Shown: positions 6,485 to 8,074 of the stretch, one piece after another
Numbering within the stretch: the stretch's first letter is position 1
Layout: every line of letters begins with the position of its first letter
Source of the DNA: Chloroflexota bacterium
Lineage (GTDB): Bacteria; Chloroflexota; Chloroflexia; JAMDCE01
Reading direction: 5' to 3'
Assembly (NCBI GenBank): GCA_023489135.1
Contig: JAMDCE010000245.1
Coordinates: 1 to 8,074, forward strand
DNA: 8,074 nucleotides
The notes under the pieces: generated by a model
Told to the model about the DNA's origin: nothing
What the model saw: the letters and a program-made list of their open reading frames with translations, nothing else
The model's database searches: none
Translations under genes and position numbers: made by a program

Positions 6485-6571
6485 CTATACCATCGCCACC
6501 AGGGTTCCCGCGAAGGTGCTGTAAGATCTGATCGCGAAAGCCCTGGCCACACCAAGGAGTCGAGGTACGCC

Positions 6572-7366
6572 TTGTCATCACTAATCAGAATGCCGGAGAG
6601 AGACGAAGCGCCGGAATTGGCCATGCGAACGGTCACTGATGGGGCCATAGAATTCATTCGGTCCTTGATCCACTCGGGCGAGCTGGCGCCCGGAGATAGG
6701 CTTCCCTCTGAACGTGATCTGGCCGCCCACCTGGGTATTTCCCGGGTTACCGTCCGGCTGGCGCTAAAGGCGCTCGAAGCCAGTGGCTACGTCACCACCC
6801 GACGAGGCGCCCAACGTGGCACTTTCGTCAACGACCTACCTGTTCTGCTCGAACGTTGGGTGGAATGGATGCACAAAAACAACGAAGAGATCGACGATAT
6901 CTTTGATCTGCGAATCGCCGTGGAGTCCAGAGCCGCCGCGCTGGCGGCGCAGCGACACAATGACGAGGACCTGCAAGCAATGGAGGCCGCGGTCAACAAT
7001 CTGGGAACAACGAGATCATCATTTCTCCGGGCCGATGCCGAGTTTCACCGATCTGTTGCCCGGGCCGCGCACAGCAGCCGCTTGTATCGAGCGGTTCAAG
7101 AGGCTCGCGGCGAGTTCTTCCACCCCGTCCAGCATCTGCTGGACGATGTCTGGTACCCGGTAATCGTCGATCATATGCTGCGGGAAGGGCGAATAGAGGA
7201 AACCAAATTAGGGCACCAGTCCATTTTCACCGCCATCCGCGACCACAATCAGTTGGGCGCTTCGGCCGCCATGGAAGCGCACATCGATCAAACCCGGGCG
7301 ACAATCCGAGCCATCCATCAAAGCACCTTAGAGCTTCGTCGAAATCTTTCCGCGGACAACCGCTAG
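6572..7366 (+). CDS. FadR-family (GntR/FCD) transcriptional regulator
   Basis: This 264-residue repressor-type regulator has the normal FadR-subfamily length. The winged helix-turn-helix spans about 20-88: LPSERDLAAHLGISRVTVRL (44-63) is the classic GntR recognition segment, followed by ALEASGYVTTRRG. A helical FCD ligand domain runs from about 107 to 250. Its usual metal ligands look present: D155 and H159 in DAEFH, H215 in GHQSIF and H237 in MEAHI, so a bound metal with an organic acid is likely. TTG at 6572 is chosen because GAGGT (6562-6566) lies five bases upstream and AAGGAG a little further; the first ATG, at 6590, has no ribosome site. It is divergent from the oxidoreductase operon and shares the repeat-rich region between them, so it probably senses a 2-oxoacid or related metabolite and controls both units. 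The ligand is unknown; calling it FadR describes the family and does not imply fatty-acid sensing. Confidence 0.92.
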   Translation: MSSLIRMPERDEAPELAMRTVTDGAIEFIRSLIHSGELAPGDRLPSERDLAAHLGISRVTVRLALKALEASGYVTTRRGAQRGTFVNDLPVLLERWVEWMHKNNEEIDDIFDLRIAVESRAAALAAQRHNDEDLQAMEAAVNNLGTTRSSFLRADAEFHRSVARAAHSSRLYRAVQEARGEFFHPVQHLLDDVWYPVIVDHMLREGRIEETKLGHQSIFTAIRDHNQLGASAAMEAHIDQTRATIRAIHQSTLELRRNLSADNR

Positions 7367-7489
7367 GAGTGCAAAATCACCTTCGGCTTACCCCCAGCAT
7401 GCTGCGCGGGGATTGTTGTGGGTGAGGGTGTTCAAACGACCGGTTAGCCGCTTCCGGGAAGCGATCCCTCGGGCCAGTAAGCAGAAACG

Positions 7490-7544
7490 GGAGGAGTTAA
7501 GCGTTTTCGTCCTTCAAAGAAGGACGAAAACGCTTAACTCCTCC
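7490..7544. repeat. Perfect 26-bp inverted repeat with a 3-base loop (large hairpin)
   Basis: The arms at 7490-7515 and 7519-7544 are perfectly complementary over 26 bp around an AAA loop. Key segments are GGAGGAGTTAAGCG at the left end and CGCTTAACTCCTCC at the right end. It begins 124 nt after the stop of the regulator gene and ends four bases before the stop of the convergent zinc-ribbon gene. A bidirectional terminator is the simplest role, although the stem is far longer than usual and no T tract follows on the plus strand; on the minus strand the stem is followed by CGTTTC. Alternatives are a cruciform or protein-binding site, a mobile palindromic element, or an assembly fold-back. Confidence 0.8.
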
Positions 7545-7548
7545 TTGA

Positions 7549-7902
7549 TTAATGAAATGGAAGCAGGGGTAGGCGCCACGGCGCCTGCCCTGCCTCCATT
7601 TCAGGCACTCGCGCGAAGGTTGTTCCTTCTCGAGGAAGGAAGCGAAATTTCTGAACTGCAGCCTTGATCACGAACCCGATGACCACCCCGGCCGTCAGAG
7701 AGTGATTCCCTGGGATCGCCAGGCAGGGGAGGGCGATGGCCAGGCCAACGGGGCCGGCCAGCCCCCACCGGCCGAGTGACCACCACGGCCCGAGCGGATG
7801 TGGGGGTGACGTGCCGTGTTCCGGCATGGTGGCACCGCACTGGTGGCAAAAAGTAAAGTACGGGGGATTGGGCGCGCCGCAGTTGGCGCAGACAAGATCC
7901 AT
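7549..7902 (-). CDS. Small zinc-ribbon membrane protein, function unknown
   Basis: I do not recognise a named family for this 117-residue protein. An N-terminal zinc ribbon is clear: C5-x2-C8, ten residues, then C19-x2-C22 (VCANCGAPN then FCHQCGA). A Pro-rich linker follows, then two hydrophobic stretches at about 47-63 (GLAGPVGLAIALPCLAI) and 69-83 (LTAGVVIGFVIKAAV) that could form a membrane hairpin, and a basic tail. ATG at 7902 is preceded by GGAGGT six bases upstream, and the ribbon starts directly, as in other zinc-ribbon membrane proteins. The frame stays open upstream to 8058, but that part has no ribosome site or similarity. The last 17 residues, from E101 on, are encoded by the large inverted repeat at 7554-7602, so the original C-terminus may have been different. 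Confidence 0.7.
   Translation of the reverse strand: MDLVCANCGAPNPPYFTFCHQCGATMPEHGTSPPHPLGPWWSLGRWGLAGPVGLAIALPCLAIPGNHSLTAGVVIGFVIKAAVQKFRFLPREGTTFARVPEMEAGQAPWRLPLLPFH
7554..7602. repeat. Near-perfect 23-24-bp inverted repeat inside the 3' end of the zinc-ribbon gene
   Basis: Arms 7554-7577 and 7580-7602 are complementary except for one mismatch and one small bulge, with only AC between them. The ends are GAAATGGA and TCCATTTC; the centre is AGGCGCC, AC, GGCGCCT. It lies nine bases from the right end of the 7490-7544 hairpin, and it encodes the last residues of the zinc-ribbon protein. The two repeats do not share their arm sequence. It could act as a second terminator stem or be an inserted palindromic element. 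Confidence 0.75.
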
Positions 7903-7998
7903 CCTCAGACCTCCGAGCGGGTTTACGGGAGTGTCCCGCAGCAACCAGGAAGGGCGAACCGCTAAGTGCCTGGCGTCCAAACAACCGGAACAGGCAAG

Positions 7999-8024
7999 CC
8001 CAAGCTTTCTTGTTATTATCGACA
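7999..8024 (-). promoter_or_regulatory. Upstream motif shared with the beta-helix gene (copy 2)
   Basis: On the minus strand this reads TGTCGATAAT, three unmatched bases, then AAGAAAGCTTGGG, about 112 nt before the zinc-ribbon start. It matches the copy at 888-913 at 20 of 26 positions, including ten consecutive bases, and the distance to the start codon is nearly the same. It may be a -10 region or a regulator site. No clear -35 box is seen. Confidence 0.35.
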
Positions 8025-8074
8025 ATAGTCGGACCCAATGAAGACCCACCTGGGCCATCTTTTGTGACCCGATT

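Larger units (their letters stand above)
6358..6492. promoter_or_regulatory. Divergent control region with two pairs of inverted repeats, probable FadR-type operators
   Basis: Two perfect 8-bp inverted pairs occupy this region. The outer pair is TGGTATAG at 6358-6365 and CTATACCA at 6485-6492; the inner pair is TTGTCAAT at 6417-6424 and ATTGACAA at 6455-6462. The inner arms contain the back-to-back -35 boxes of both transcription units. The right outer arm is part of a 17-bp imperfect palindrome (6475-6491, GGTcTA, five bases, TAtACC) that covers the -10 of the regulator gene. This is what an autoregulated divergent control region would look like. The boxes do not match a known FadR or PdhR operator that I can name. 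Confidence 0.45.

Noticed and set aside
7449..7463. Palindrome CGCTTCCGGGAAGCG
   Set aside because: Seven-base arms with a single central base; too short to interpret alone, though it adds to the symmetry of the region.
7490..7602. CRISPR array or transposon ends
   Set aside because: The repeats are two unrelated hairpins, not regularly spaced direct repeats; no cas or transposase gene and no clear target-site duplication is visible.
7413..7667. Plus-strand open frame crossing both palindromes
   Set aside because: Its translation is produced by the inverted repeats and by sequence antisense to the zinc-ribbon gene; no ribosome site or domain.
7903..8058. N-terminal extension of the zinc-ribbon protein to 8058
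   Set aside because: GGAGGT with ideal spacing marks ATG 7902, the zinc ribbon begins there, and the upstream residues show no domain.

Overview
The window is GC-rich bacterial chromosome (roughly 58-60% GC by eye) with Shine-Dalgarno-led genes, ATG/GTG/TTG starts and an anaerobic-type 2-oxoacid:ferredoxin oxidoreductase. That enzyme, an acyl-CoA dehydrogenase, a FadR-type GntR regulator, a TM1410/MJ1477-type glycosidase-like protein and small zinc-ribbon membrane proteins would suit an uncultured anaerobic or facultative bacterium, for example in the Chloroflexota. No marker gene is present, so this is inference. I see no tRNA, rRNA, CRISPR array or transposase.

Layout. (1) 1-793, minus: N-terminal part of a secreted parallel beta-helix protein, running off the left edge. 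(2) 794-1064: divergent control region with a good sigma70-like promoter for the next gene. (3) 1065-2237, plus: acyl-CoA dehydrogenase. (4) 2298-3320, minus, convergent: a TM1410/MJ1477 (GH114-like) protein whose two halves are in swapped order, apparently a circular permutation. (5) 6288-3505, minus: a four-gene operon in the order ferredoxin-like delta, alpha (VorB/KorA), beta (VorA/KorB), gamma (VorC/KorC). The ferredoxin-like gene is an open frame but has lost five of its eight cluster-binding cysteines. (6) 6289-6571: divergent promoter region with two sets of 8-bp inverted repeats. (7) 6572-7366, plus: FadR/GntR-FCD regulator. (8) 7367-7548: intergenic stretch with a perfect 26-bp-stem hairpin. 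(9) 7902-7549, minus: small zinc-ribbon membrane protein whose last codons lie in a second large inverted repeat. (10) 7903-8074: the upstream region of that gene, with a motif shared with the upstream region of the beta-helix gene and otherwise nothing recognised.

How the genes fit together. The oxidoreductase converts a 2-oxoacid plus CoA to an acyl-CoA, reducing ferredoxin, and the acyl-CoA dehydrogenase could oxidise such an acyl-CoA. Branched-chain 2-oxoacids from amino acid breakdown are a plausible source because the alpha subunit looks VorB-like. The FadR-type protein is divergent from the operon and is the obvious candidate to control it and itself. The beta-helix, TM1410-like and zinc-ribbon proteins look like unrelated envelope functions.

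Best leads: the circularly permuted TM1410-like protein, the cysteine-depleted ferredoxin subunit at the head of an otherwise intact operon, and the paired large palindromes at 7490-7602.
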